Origin: a virus
Virus record (IMG/VR): IMGVR_UViG_3300036945_000763
Coordinates: 1 to 32,045 of that record
Direction: 5' to 3' (one strand)
Length of the DNA: 32,045 bases
Below are positions 21,894 to 29,353 of the stretch, piece by piece (the first letter of the stretch is position 1; every line of letters starts with the position of its first letter). Both the position numbers and the translations under genes were made by a program. The notes beneath the pieces are model-generated. The model ran no database searches. It was not told the origin of the DNA and saw nothing but the letters and a program-made list of their open reading frames with translations.

Positions 21894-22054
21894 ATCCGCT
21901 CGCCACCGTCCTCGCCGCCGCCACCTCGGTCTATGCGCCTCTGCTGGTCGCCTTCGCCGTCATCCACATCCGGAACCGCCGCCGCGACCGCCAGCGCCTC
22001 ACTCGCCGCCCCATCGGCCCCACCGGCAACCCCGTCCCGGATCTCCACCTCTGA
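21890..22054 (+). CDS. Small single-span membrane protein
   Basis: 54 residues beginning MNPLATVLAAATSVYAPLLV. One transmembrane helix (about 4-25) is followed by a strongly basic tail (RNRRRDRQRLTRRP). The ATG overlaps the preceding stop. Its early-operon position and the basic cytoplasmic tail suggest a host-interaction or Kil-like role, but nothing is recognised. Confidence 0.5.
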   Translation: MNPLATVLAAATSVYAPLLVAFAVIHIRNRRRDRQRLTRRPIGPTGNPVPDLHL

Positions 22055-22058
22055 TCCA

Positions 22059-22092
22059 TTCGTCATTCGGAAATCCCTCATTCGTCATCCTC
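22059..22092 (+). repeat. 34-base early leader, copy 2
   Basis: The same two TTCGTCAT words around GGAAATCCC (one base off the palindrome). It starts 4 bases after a TGA stop and ends 2 bases before the ATG at 22095. Confidence 0.8.
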
Positions 22093-22094
22093 CC

Positions 22095-22391
22095 ATGGCC
22101 CACATGCACACCATCCGAAAAGGCCCTCCCACAGGCCCAGTGATCAACCTGAACGGCGGTGGGAAGAACCCCCACACCAGCGGCATCAAGGAGGCCCCTC
22201 CCGTGGCCGTCGATTGCTCCTTCGCCGATGTCCGCCGTGCCTGCACGCGCTGGCTCCTCAAGAACGATCCCGGCTACCGCCGCCAGCACGACATCGCCAT
22301 GGAGGCCGTCAGCCGCCGCCGAGATCGCAAGGCAGGGAAGCCCGTCGAAGAAGACGGCACCGCCGAAACCATCAAGCGCTTCCTCTTCTAA
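22095..22391 (+). CDS. Unknown early protein
   Basis: 98 residues. The first ~35 are Gly/Pro-rich (PPTGPVINLNGGGKNPHTSG) and the rest helical with a basic stretch (ACTRWLLKNDPGYRRQHDIA, VSRRRDRKAGKP). No family is recognised. It is flanked on both sides by copies of the 34-base leader and lies upstream of the DUF3102-like gene. A second in-frame Met at codon 4 is possible. Probably an early accessory protein. Confidence 0.5.
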   Translation: MAHMHTIRKGPPTGPVINLNGGGKNPHTSGIKEAPPVAVDCSFADVRRACTRWLLKNDPGYRRQHDIAMEAVSRRRDRKAGKPVEEDGTAETIKRFLF

Positions 22392-22396
22392 CCCCC

Positions 22397-22430
22397 GTCG
22401 TCATTCAGAAATCCCTCATTCGTCATTCTC
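22397..22430 (+). repeat. 34-base early leader, copy 3
   Basis: Variant copy (GTCGTCATTC first word, AGAAATCCC centre) that abuts the ATG at 22431 with no gap. Confidence 0.75.
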
Positions 22431-23219
22431 ATGAACACCATCCAACCCGCTGAAATCATCGCCCCCGACTGGTCCCGTGCCCGCGCCATCATGGACGGCA
22501 TCAAGACCGCCGCCCGCCTCTCCATCGCTGGCCAAGTCCTCCTCGGTCACGAGCTTCTGACCCTCAAGTCCGACCTCGGATTCCTCGGCAGGGGAGGCGA
22601 CCGCCGATCAAACCGCCAAATTGGCGATTTGAATTTCCCGGACCGCACATGGGCCGAATGGGTCAAGCAAGAGCTGGAGATTCCAGACCGCACCGCCGAC
22701 CGCCTGATCGAGACCTACCAAGCCGCCAAGGCGCGTCTCAACAAGATCGGAGGCGATCAACTGTTGATCACCCTCTTCGATACACGCCCCACGGATCTTA
22801 CCCCGGAGGACCGGGCCAACCTCGCCACCATCGTGGATCGTCTCGTCTGGGGAGAAACCCAGTCCTCTCTCCTGGAGGAATGGCACATCGTCAAGCGTGC
22901 CAAGAACCTTGAAGGCGGAGACACCTCTTCCCACCGCAAGGAGGTCGATCCGGCCACCCCCGCCCAGCAGCTTGCCTTCGCCTTCTTCTCTCCCATCCCC
23001 AGCACCCTCGTGAAGCTGGAGAAGACCCTCGGCAACCTTCGCCATCATAGCGACTACCAAGGATTCCTCCACGTCCTGCCACTGACCAGCAGCACGCCCG
23101 AGCAGGTCAGCCTCACCAGCCTGGAGGCTACCCTCCAGACCGCCCTCGAAGGCGATCTCGTCAAAGCCCTCGACGACATCCGCGCCGCCAAGTCCGCCCG
23201 CATGATGGCGAACCGCTGA
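22431..23219 (+). CDS. DUF3102-like early protein
   Basis: 262 residues. AGQVLLGHELLTLKSDLGFL, then the loop GRGGDRRSN, then WAEWVKQELEIPDRTADRLI is the pattern of DUF3102/ParB-associated phage proteins (L-G-x-E-L-x-x-L-K...G-G-D-R-(K/R)-S...W...fS-x-R-T-A-x-R). The C-terminal half (~120-262) is helical with no recognised domain. It sits directly upstream of the transposase, and proteins of this type are often found beside phage replication or recombination genes. A DNA-binding helper or regulator for transposition is possible. Inference only. Confidence 0.55.
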   Translation: MNTIQPAEIIAPDWSRARAIMDGIKTAARLSIAGQVLLGHELLTLKSDLGFLGRGGDRRSNRQIGDLNFPDRTWAEWVKQELEIPDRTADRLIETYQAAKARLNKIGGDQLLITLFDTRPTDLTPEDRANLATIVDRLVWGETQSSLLEEWHIVKRAKNLEGGDTSSHRKEVDPATPAQQLAFAFFSPIPSTLVKLEKTLGNLRHHSDYQGFLHVLPLTSSTPEQVSLTSLEATLQTALEGDLVKALDDIRAAKSARMMANR

Positions 23220-23223
23220 GCCC

Positions 23224-23257
23224 TTCGTCATTCGGAAATTCCTCATTCGTCATTCTC
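23224..23257 (+). repeat. 34-base early leader, copy 4
   Basis: Identical in its first 34 bases to copy 1. It precedes the transposase start at 23266 by 8 bases. Confidence 0.8.
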
Positions 23258-23265
23258 TCCACCCC

Positions 23266-25413
23266 ATGCACCTCGGCACCTCCACTCTCGGCGCTCTGCG
23301 CCTGATCGACAGTCACGCGGAATTCGTCCGCCTCCCGGAAACGGTGCAGGCAGACGTGCTCCAGCGACTGGAGTGGATGACCGCCCTGACGAATGCCGGC
23401 CACCGCCGGAAGGGAAGCATCGTCACCGCCGCCGCCATGGCCCTGAATGTGGACGAGTCCAGCGTGAACCGCTACCTCGCCCGGTTCCGGAGCCGTGGCT
23501 GGCGCGGGCTTGTCGATGGCCGCGCCATGGCAAACGCCGCCAAGGGTCTGCCGGAAGCCTTCAAGGATTTCGTCCGCACCCTCCACCTTCAGAACCAACG
23601 CAGCACCACCGGAAGGGAAGTGCATCGCATCGTCTGCGAGCGGGTCAGCAAGTGGCGCAGGACTGGGGACGCGAGTTACGCCATCCCCGGCTACTCCACC
23701 CCACCGCCAGCAGGACCGAAGGGGTATCCCGCCGGCTGGTCCGTGGACACCATCGTCCGACTGCGCCCCGAGGCCTACGCCCTCGCCGCCGCCCGCCAGG
23801 GAGCGAAGGCCGCTGACTTCTTCCTCCCATCCATTCTCAAGACCCGCGCCTCGGTGGACTTTGGCCGCGTCGTCTTCTTCGATGACCAGGACTACGACAA
23901 CAAGGTCGTCGCCCCCGGACTCTCCCAGAGGGCTCTCCGCCCGCAGGGATTCAACGCTCTCGAATACCGCAGCGCCTGCTTCATGGACTACTCCATCCGG
24001 CTCCGCTGGTGGGACATGGATCAGGGCCAATACAAGACCCTTACCGGAGTGGAGGCCACCTGGTTCATCATCGGCTACCTCCAGAACCACGGATTCCGGA
24101 ACGATGCCGAGGGCACCACGCTCGTCGTGGAGCACGGCACCATGAACGGCTACGACAACCAGTCGCTCTACACCCCGGACGGGCACCACTCCCTTGCCGA
24201 TGCCCTCCTCGCAGTGACCGGTGGCAAGGTCCGCACCGAGCGCTCCGGACTCTTCAACAAGCCCGCCTTCGCCGGAATGCTCTTCCGTCCGCAGTCCTCC
24301 GGAAATCCGAACTTCAAGGCCCCACTGGAAGGCATCTTCAACCTCGTCCGCAACCGCTTCGCCGCCCTTCCGGGTGCAGTCGGTCGCAATCGCGACATCA
24401 AGCCCGCCGAGCAATACGGCCAGGACAAATACGCCGAGCAGATGCTGAAGGTCTGGAGCCGCCTGGATGATCGCCACCGCGAGGTTCTCCAGTTCCCGAT
24501 CCTCACTGCCTCACAATTCGGCATCGCCGCCATGGCCGTCTATGATGCCATCAACGCCCGCCGCGATCACGACCTGGAAGGCTGGGTGCGCTGCGGGCAC
24601 GTGGTGCCGCAGTTCCGCTTCACTCCGGATGACCGCAGCCCATGGCTGTCCCAGCACGATCTGCTGGCCCTCCCGGAACAGACCCGTGCCGCCGCCGAGG
24701 GCCTCATGACTCTCCCTGGCTACGTCCGCCAGGTGAACCTCGCCCCCATCGAAGTCGCCGACCTCTACCGCCGGGAACTCACCAAGCTCCCGGATCATCT
24801 GATCCCACTCCTGATCCCAGTCGCCTGGAGCCACGAGGCCACCGTCGCCAGTGATCGCACCATTTCGATTTCCGACCAGATGATGGGACCGGAGCCCATG
24901 CGCTACGTCGCCCGCTTCACGACCTCGGACAGCGCCACCACGCTGGCCACCGGCACGAAGGTCCGCTGCTACCTGAACCCGCACAACCCAGCCAAGCTCT
25001 ACGTCTGCCGCACCGATGGCTCATGGCTCGGCGTCCTCCACCAGATGGGACGTGCTGGCTTCCTCGATCACGAGGCCATCGTCGGCCAGCTCCAGGAGCG
25101 TGCCGAACTGAAGGCCGATCTGGACGCCGCCGTCCGCCCGCACCTGGAAGGTCTCATGCAGGACCGGAAGGCGATGAAGCGCACCAACGATCGCCTCGCC
25201 GCCGGTCAGCCAGTCCTTCCGGAAGAGATTGCCGAAGCCCGCCACGAAGCAGGCCTGAAGGGAGTCCGCACCGCCGCTGCAAACCGCCTGCAAGACCGTG
25301 GCACCAGCCGTGACTGGGACATCGAAGCCACCTCCGACATCGGCCCGGAGCCGGTCACCGACCCCTTTGCCGGCCTGCCTGAAGAAAGCCCGCTGCCGCC
25401 CTCCTTCCACTGA
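23266..25413 (+). CDS. Mu-type DDE transposase (MuA-like)
   Basis: 715 residues. An N-terminal HTH (about 51-86, SIVTAAAMALNVDESSVNRY) is followed by a second helical DNA-binding region. The RNase H-like core gives candidate catalytic acids D206 or D207 (RVVFFDDQDYDN), E289 (TLVVEHGT) and E355 (FKAPLEGIFN), spaced 83 and 66, compatible with MuA (67 and 56). The second position is Asp in MuA, so this is a D-E-E arrangement or the true Asp lies elsewhere. A beta-barrel-like domain (~525-590) and a helical tail ending in a disordered acidic segment follow, as in MuA. It joins phage ends to target DNA. Confidence 0.85.
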   Translation: MHLGTSTLGALRLIDSHAEFVRLPETVQADVLQRLEWMTALTNAGHRRKGSIVTAAAMALNVDESSVNRYLARFRSRGWRGLVDGRAMANAAKGLPEAFKDFVRTLHLQNQRSTTGREVHRIVCERVSKWRRTGDASYAIPGYSTPPPAGPKGYPAGWSVDTIVRLRPEAYALAAARQGAKAADFFLPSILKTRASVDFGRVVFFDDQDYDNKVVAPGLSQRALRPQGFNALEYRSACFMDYSIRLRWWDMDQGQYKTLTGVEATWFIIGYLQNHGFRNDAEGTTLVVEHGTMNGYDNQSLYTPDGHHSLADALLAVTGGKVRTERSGLFNKPAFAGMLFRPQSSGNPNFKAPLEGIFNLVRNRFAALPGAVGRNRDIKPAEQYGQDKYAEQMLKVWSRLDDRHREVLQFPILTASQFGIAAMAVYDAINARRDHDLEGWVRCGHVVPQFRFTPDDRSPWLSQHDLLALPEQTRAAAEGLMTLPGYVRQVNLAPIEVADLYRRELTKLPDHLIPLLIPVAWSHEATVASDRTISISDQMMGPEPMRYVARFTTSDSATTLATGTKVRCYLNPHNPAKLYVCRTDGSWLGVLHQMGRAGFLDHEAIVGQLQERAELKADLDAAVRPHLEGLMQDRKAMKRTNDRLAAGQPVLPEEIAEARHEAGLKGVRTAAANRLQDRGTSRDWDIEATSDIGPEPVTDPFAGLPEESPLPPSFH

Positions 25414-25431
25414 TTCTCACCACACCATCCC

Positions 25432-26478
25432 ATGTCAGAAGACAATAACACCCTGAAGCACGTCAACACCGGCGCGAACTACAACATCAGCCCGGATCAG
25501 TTCGAGAAAGTCATCGCCGAACTCCCCGAAGAGCAAGCGGACATCCTCCGCTGGTGGTATTTCCACGGAAAGGAAAACAACTACTCCCTTTCACAGCTCG
25601 CCACCTCCTGCGGCACCAGCTCGACCACGCTCTCCAGGATCTTCCGTGGCAACTACGGAGCCGAGCTGACCAGCATCTGCGAAAAGCTGACCAAGGCCCG
25701 CGAGACGATGGGCCTGCGCGTGGACAATCCGGATTTCATCGAGACGTCCCTTTCTCGGAAGATGTTCGGGATCTTCGACCGCACCCGCGCCCTCTCCACC
25801 GTCTCCCTGATGTGGGGCGACATGGGCGGAGGAAAGACCACCTGCTCGGAAGAGTATCGGAGGCAGAACAATCATGGCCGCACCTGCTACGTCCGCTGCG
25901 GTTCCCGCATGACCTTCGCGCAGTTCGTGGTCCATGTCGCCAAGGCCATCGGAGTCACCACGAAGAACCGAGGCCAGGCCGAAGTCCGCTACAAGATCCA
26001 GTCCCTGCTCCGTGCCGGTCAACGCCTGCTCATCATTGACGAGCTGCACCTGCTCTTCATCGCCACCCGTGGCAACACCGCCGTGGACATCTGCGAATTC
26101 CTCCGCGAGTGCTACGACGTCAGCGGCTGCGGCATGGTGCTGATCGGCACCAAGGTGCTAAAGAAGGAGTTCCTTTCCGGCGTCCACAAGGAAGCCCTCG
26201 CGCAGCTTCTGGATCGCGGCACCATCCAAGTGGATCTTCCATCCAAGCCCACCGCTGCTGATGCCAGGGCTTTCGTAAAACGCTACGGCCTCCCACCTCT
26301 TGACGAGTCCGAGCCCGAAGCCTGCACGATCATCGCCGACCTCCTAAAAACCTCCGGCCTGCGCAAGCTGACTCTCCATCTCCGCGATGGTGCCGCCTAC
26401 GCCCTCGCACGGAGACAGCCCTTCGCCTGGTCCCACTTTGTCCAGGCATTCGACGACATCCAGTCCCTCACCAAGTGA
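25432..26478 (+). CDS. MuB-like AAA+ ATPase, transposition target selector
   Basis: 348 residues, 18 bases after the transposase stop. An N-terminal HTH (about 51-75, YSLSQLATSCGTSSTTLSRI) is followed by an AAA+ domain with Walker A WGDMGGGKTT (128-137) and Walker B RLLIIDELHLL (198-208). The C-terminal ~80 residues are a helical lid. HTH plus AAA+ beside a DDE transposase is the MuB arrangement; TniB/IstB lack the HTH or differ in layout. The protein should bind DNA non-specifically as an ATP-filament, choose targets and protect the phage from self-insertion. Confidence 0.85.
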   Translation: MSEDNNTLKHVNTGANYNISPDQFEKVIAELPEEQADILRWWYFHGKENNYSLSQLATSCGTSSTTLSRIFRGNYGAELTSICEKLTKARETMGLRVDNPDFIETSLSRKMFGIFDRTRALSTVSLMWGDMGGGKTTCSEEYRRQNNHGRTCYVRCGSRMTFAQFVVHVAKAIGVTTKNRGQAEVRYKIQSLLRAGQRLLIIDELHLLFIATRGNTAVDICEFLRECYDVSGCGMVLIGTKVLKKEFLSGVHKEALAQLLDRGTIQVDLPSKPTAADARAFVKRYGLPPLDESEPEACTIIADLLKTSGLRKLTLHLRDGAAYALARRQPFAWSHFVQAFDDIQSLTK

Positions 26479-26482
26479 TCCC

Positions 26483-26671
26483 ATGGACCCACTCGAACTA
26501 ACCTCCATCTGGCACGAAGTGAACCTCGCCGGCGGATGCCTCGCCGATGCCGTCAAAAAGCAACGCGGCCCGGTGTTCCCCATTCGCGATGACCTCGCCG
26601 AGGCCCTCGTTCGCCTGGAGAAATCCCGCCTCCGCATCCGCCAGCTCCTCGCTAATCGCGATCTCCAATAG
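26483..26671 (+). CDS. Small helical protein after the ATPase
   Basis: 62 residues beginning MDPLELTSIWHEVNLAGGCL. Amphipathic helices with a charged C-terminus (ALVRLEKSRLRIRQLLANRD). No family is recognised. It starts 5 bases after the ATPase stop with only GATCCC between, so it is probably translated with it. Confidence 0.45.
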   Translation: MDPLELTSIWHEVNLAGGCLADAVKKQRGPVFPIRDDLAEALVRLEKSRLRIRQLLANRDLQ

Positions 26672-26697
26672 CTCCCATCCCTCACGTCATCCATCCC

Positions 26698-26997
26698 ATG
26701 ACACCCGAACACATCATCGACGCCGTCGCCCGCGTCACCAGCGTCAAAGCATCCGCTATCTGCGGTGACCGGCGCACCACTTCTGCTGTCTATGCACGCA
26801 CGCTGGCCATGGGACTGCTGCGTGAGAGCTTCCCGGATTGGAGCAATCAGGACTTGGCCCTCACGCTCGGTCTGATCCACCCGTCCAGCGCTGCATGCTG
26901 CTTCAAGCGCATCGAAAAGTGGAAAGGGAAAGACTCATTCCGAGCCCACTGGCGTGCCGCCGTCCGCATCCTCTGCGGTCCTCCTGCAACCGTGTGA
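26698..26997 (+). CDS. Stand-alone DnaA domain IV-like protein
   Basis: 99 residues. IIDAVARVTSVKASAICGDR, then SAVYARTLAMGLLRESFPDW, then LALTLGLIHPSSAACCFKRI aligns by eye with the C-terminal DNA-binding domain of DnaA: the basic loop (GDRRT), the long helix with A-R-x-x-A, and the HTH with the signature H-(T/P)-(T/S) followed by K-x-I. Position 64 of the signature is Ser instead of an aliphatic residue. It lacks the AAA+ and DnaB-binding domains. It could bind DnaA-box-like sites to recruit or exclude host replication proteins during transposition. Confidence 0.6.
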   Translation: MTPEHIIDAVARVTSVKASAICGDRRTTSAVYARTLAMGLLRESFPDWSNQDLALTLGLIHPSSAACCFKRIEKWKGKDSFRAHWRAAVRILCGPPATV

Positions 26998-27000
26998 TCT

Positions 27001-27034
27001 CTCGTCATTCGGAAATTTCTCATTCGTCATTCAT
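27001..27034 (+). repeat. 34-base early leader, copy 5
   Basis: Same layout (CTCGTCATTC, GGAAATTTC, TTCGTCATTC). It begins 3 bases after a TGA stop and ends 3 bases before the ATG at 27038, 3.7 kb from the nearest other copy. Confidence 0.75.
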
Positions 27035-27037
27035 CCC

Positions 27038-27328
27038 ATGATCCCCGACCTCATCACCGCCGACGAGCTGGCCCGCATCGAAGCCAAGGCAGACTCCCTG
27101 ATTTCCACCGCACGCGGCACCATCGCCCTCGATCCTGAAGACACCACCATCGCGGTCTTCATCCGCACGATCCAGATGCTCGAAGAACTCCACGCCACCC
27201 ACGACGTGACGGCTGATCGCCTCCGGGCCACAGGTGCCGTCGCCCCTGCCGCGCACCACGTAAAGCTCGCGAACTACGCCCGCCAGATCCGCGCCGAGCG
27301 CCTGCTCATGCTCGAATTCCTCCTCTGA
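27038..27328 (+). CDS. Small helical early protein
   Basis: 96 residues beginning MIPDLITADELARIEAKADS. Helical throughout, with a His/Ala-rich hinge (TGAVAPAAHHVKLANYA). It resembles the short "ead/ea22-like" helical proteins of phage accessory regions in general character only. It carries copy 5 of the early leader. Function unknown. Confidence 0.45.
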   Translation: MIPDLITADELARIEAKADSLISTARGTIALDPEDTTIAVFIRTIQMLEELHATHDVTADRLRATGAVAPAAHHVKLANYARQIRAERLLMLEFLL

Positions 27329-27347
27329 TCCCAACCATCCCACCACC

Positions 27348-27635
27348 ATGGCCACCACCACCAAAGACCCCGTCCTCCAGGAACGTGCCCGCCTCGTTCG
27401 CCTGGTTGAATCGAACCTGAAAGTGTCCTTCCTGGACGCGCAGGAACTCCGCTTCCGTGGCTCGCTGCTCCGCAAGGCAGCCGCCGAACTCCCAGGCATG
27501 AACGGCACCCAGGTGACCCGGCTCTACGAAGCCGCCTGCGACGTGAAGTTCCCCAGTGATGAAGTCACCACCTTCCGCGCCACCCTCCAACGCCGCATCG
27601 GCACCGACCTGAACCTCAAGGAATTCAAGGCATGA
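27348..27635 (+). CDS. Small unknown early protein
   Basis: 95 residues beginning MATTTKDPVLQERARLVRLV. Helical, with LVESNLKVSFLDAQELRFRG and VTRLYEAACDVKFPSD. No recognised family; not Gam-like by length or pattern. The ATG follows CCACCACC, and the gene ends in an ATGA overlap with the DUF551-like gene. Confidence 0.5.
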   Translation: MATTTKDPVLQERARLVRLVESNLKVSFLDAQELRFRGSLLRKAAAELPGMNGTQVTRLYEAACDVKFPSDEVTTFRATLQRRIGTDLNLKEFKA

Positions 27636-27871
27636 TCACGACCGCAATCAACTGGATCTCGGTCGCTGACCAGCTGCCCGACGACGACATGACCGTCCTG
27701 GTCGCCGACGTGGAAAACGACGTCTGGATGGGCTTTCACGACGGGGATTCCGGCTGGCGATATGCCAACGCCACCCTCGTCGGCGATCCAGTCACCCACT
27801 GGGCCGAGCTGCCCGATGGTCCGAACGATCAAAGGAATGGCGCGGCTGATAGCGGCCCACCCCAACAATAA
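27632..27871 (+). CDS. DUF551-like protein
   Basis: 79 residues. INWISVADQLPDDDMTVLVA, then WMGFHDGDSGWRYANA, then DPVTHWAELPDGP matches the DUF551 pattern (W-I-x-V-x-x-x-L-P...V-L-(V/A)...G-x-W...V-T-H-W-x-x-L-P). This is a short domain common in phage accessory regions, of unknown function. The start overlaps the previous stop (ATGA). A simple acidic C-terminal extension follows. Confidence 0.7.
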   Translation: MITTAINWISVADQLPDDDMTVLVADVENDVWMGFHDGDSGWRYANATLVGDPVTHWAELPDGPNDQRNGAADSGPPQQ

Positions 27872-27938
27872 AGCTTATAGCCGTCGCCATCTCCGACTTG
27901 TTCGTGGGCGGCTGACTGGCACGAAAGACGCCCAAACC

Positions 27939-28175
27939 ATGATAACAATCTCGGAATCCTACATGTTCCTAAGCTGCGGAAAGTGCGGGCACGAAGCCGA
28001 CTTCTTCGACTTCTGCCACACGCCGATCACCGGCGATCTGCCAAGCGGAACCCACCAATGTCCAAAGTGCCGCAAGGCATGGCGCATGGAGGTGATCGAG
28101 CCTGGCCGGTGGGTCGGCTCCGACTACTACATCCCGCCAACCCGCCGCGCCGTCTCAATTCCAACAATCCTATGA
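27939..28175 (+). CDS. Small zinc-ribbon protein
   Basis: 78 residues from the ATG at 27939. LSCGKCGHEADFF, then TGDLPSGTHQCPKCRKAWRM contains two Cys pairs (C-x-x-C ... C-x-x-C) of a zinc ribbon. The rest is a short basic tail (GRWVGSDYYIPPTRR). It may bind nucleic acid or act as a small adaptor. Its stop overlaps the next gene (ATGA). It begins the accessory block in which leaders lose the 34-base and CATCCC style. Confidence 0.55.
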   Translation: MITISESYMFLSCGKCGHEADFFDFCHTPITGDLPSGTHQCPKCRKAWRMEVIEPGRWVGSDYYIPPTRRAVSIPTIL

Positions 28176-28450
28176 AAACAATCGAAGAACTATCCGCCCG
28201 CTTGGTGGCGTGCATGAATATCCAAAACGCGAAAAACGAAGGCACCGACGAGTGCGCGGCGTGGATCGCTCAAGATCGGGAGTCGGCTCTCAAAACCGCG
28301 CTCAACCAAGTGACCAGTGGAATCGGAATCATGGTGATTGCCGGTGTCGATCCGGTGGAAGTGCTGAACCGCTGGATGGATGCCGTGGAGCGCCACAATT
28401 CAAGTCCCACGAACGCCACAAGTGAGGCAGCCCCACCCGAACCACGATAA
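28172..28450 (+). CDS. Unknown small protein upstream of methyltransferase
   Basis: 92 residues beginning MKTIEELSARLVACMNIQNA. Amphipathic helices (ESALKTALNQVTSGIGIMVI, GVDPVEVLNRWMDAVERHNS) and a Thr/Ala/Pro tail. No family is recognised. It is coupled to the zinc-ribbon gene by ATGA and followed after 6 bases by a methyltransferase, so it probably belongs with that cassette. Confidence 0.5.
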   Translation: MKTIEELSARLVACMNIQNAKNEGTDECAAWIAQDRESALKTALNQVTSGIGIMVIAGVDPVEVLNRWMDAVERHNSSPTNATSEAAPPEPR

Positions 28451-28456
28451 AACTTT

Positions 28457-29281
28457 ATGACATCACCCGACATCGAATATCCAGAAACGCCCGCCGAAGC
28501 TCTCAGCTTGGTGGGGATTGCCTCCACTGACTTGTTAGCCTCTTTCTATTCGGACGAGCTGGCGACGGTGTATCTAGGGGAAGCCTGCGCCGTGCTGCGC
28601 CAACTCCCATCCGCAAGCGTGGACGTGGTCATCACCGATCCGCCATACTCAAGCGGCGGGATGATGCGCGGCGATAGAGCGGGAGCGGACTGCCGCTCCA
28701 AGTATCAGCAAAGCCAGACGGAAAAGGTCTACGACGAGTTCAGCGGCGACAACCGCGACCAGCGGAGCTTCATCGTGTGGTGCTCAATCTGGATGGACGA
28801 ACTTCGCCGCGTGACAAAGCCCGGCGCGGTCATCGGATGCTTCACGGACTGGCGGCAAATGCCTGCCATGACGGACGCGCTGCAAGTGGCGGGGCTGGTG
28901 TGGCGCGGCGTGGTGCCATGGGTGAAGCCATCCTATCGCCCGTGCAAAGGTCGCTGGGCAAGCCAGTGCGAATATCTGGTGTGGGCAACGAATGGCCCGC
29001 GTGCGCTGGATGGCCCGTGCTTCCCTGGCTCCTTCAGATACTCGGTGGCGAGCGACAAGCGCCACATGACGGAAAAGCCCGTCGACCTCATGCACGAACT
29101 CTGCCGGATCGCCTATGAACCGGACGCCGTAATCCTCGACCCATTCATGGGGAGCGGAACCACCCTCAAGGCCGCGAAACAGCACGGGAAACGCTGCATC
29201 GGAATCGAACTCACGCGCTCGATCTGCGAGACGGCGTGCGAACGTCTCCGCGAGCCAGTGCAGCACGACCTCTTAGGCTAA
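28457..29281 (+). CDS. DNA methyltransferase, beta-class (N6-adenine or N4-cytosine)
   Basis: 274 residues. Motif IV DPPY at 61-64 (VVITDPPYSSGG) near the N-terminus and the SAM-binding motif I DPFMGSGTT at 228-236 near the C-terminus give the beta-class order; the target-recognition region lies between. SGGMMRGDR after DPPY is typical of phage enzymes. No restriction endonuclease is beside it, so it is an orphan enzyme. Likely roles are protection of phage DNA from host restriction or control of transposition. The methylated sequence cannot be inferred. Confidence 0.8.
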   Translation: MTSPDIEYPETPAEALSLVGIASTDLLASFYSDELATVYLGEACAVLRQLPSASVDVVITDPPYSSGGMMRGDRAGADCRSKYQQSQTEKVYDEFSGDNRDQRSFIVWCSIWMDELRRVTKPGAVIGCFTDWRQMPAMTDALQVAGLVWRGVVPWVKPSYRPCKGRWASQCEYLVWATNGPRALDGPCFPGSFRYSVASDKRHMTEKPVDLMHELCRIAYEPDAVILDPFMGSGTTLKAAKQHGKRCIGIELTRSICETACERLREPVQHDLLG

Positions 29282-29296
29282 CGCTAGGCTATGCGG

Positions 29297-29353
29297 CGAG
29301 GATGGCGCATGATAGACTACCGATATGAAAAAAGACATCGCGCGCCATCCTCG
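29297..29353 (+). promoter_or_regulatory. Inverted repeat enclosing the second methyltransferase start
   Basis: 29297-29308 (CGAGGATGGCGC) and 29342-29353 (GCGCCATCCTCG) are perfect 12-bp inverted repeats. The 33-base loop contains the ATG at 29325. The second arm lies in codons 6-10. Folding would enclose the start codon and could down-regulate translation, or the DNA palindrome could be an operator. Confidence 0.6.

Noticed and set aside
23161-24477. 438-residue minus-strand frame over the transposase
   Set aside because: It lies over the conserved DDE core and crosses a gene boundary. No recognisable domain.
21431-27034. The five 34-base copies as a CRISPR array
   Set aside because: Copies are separated by whole genes at irregular distances, always at gene starts, with no spacers and no cas genes.
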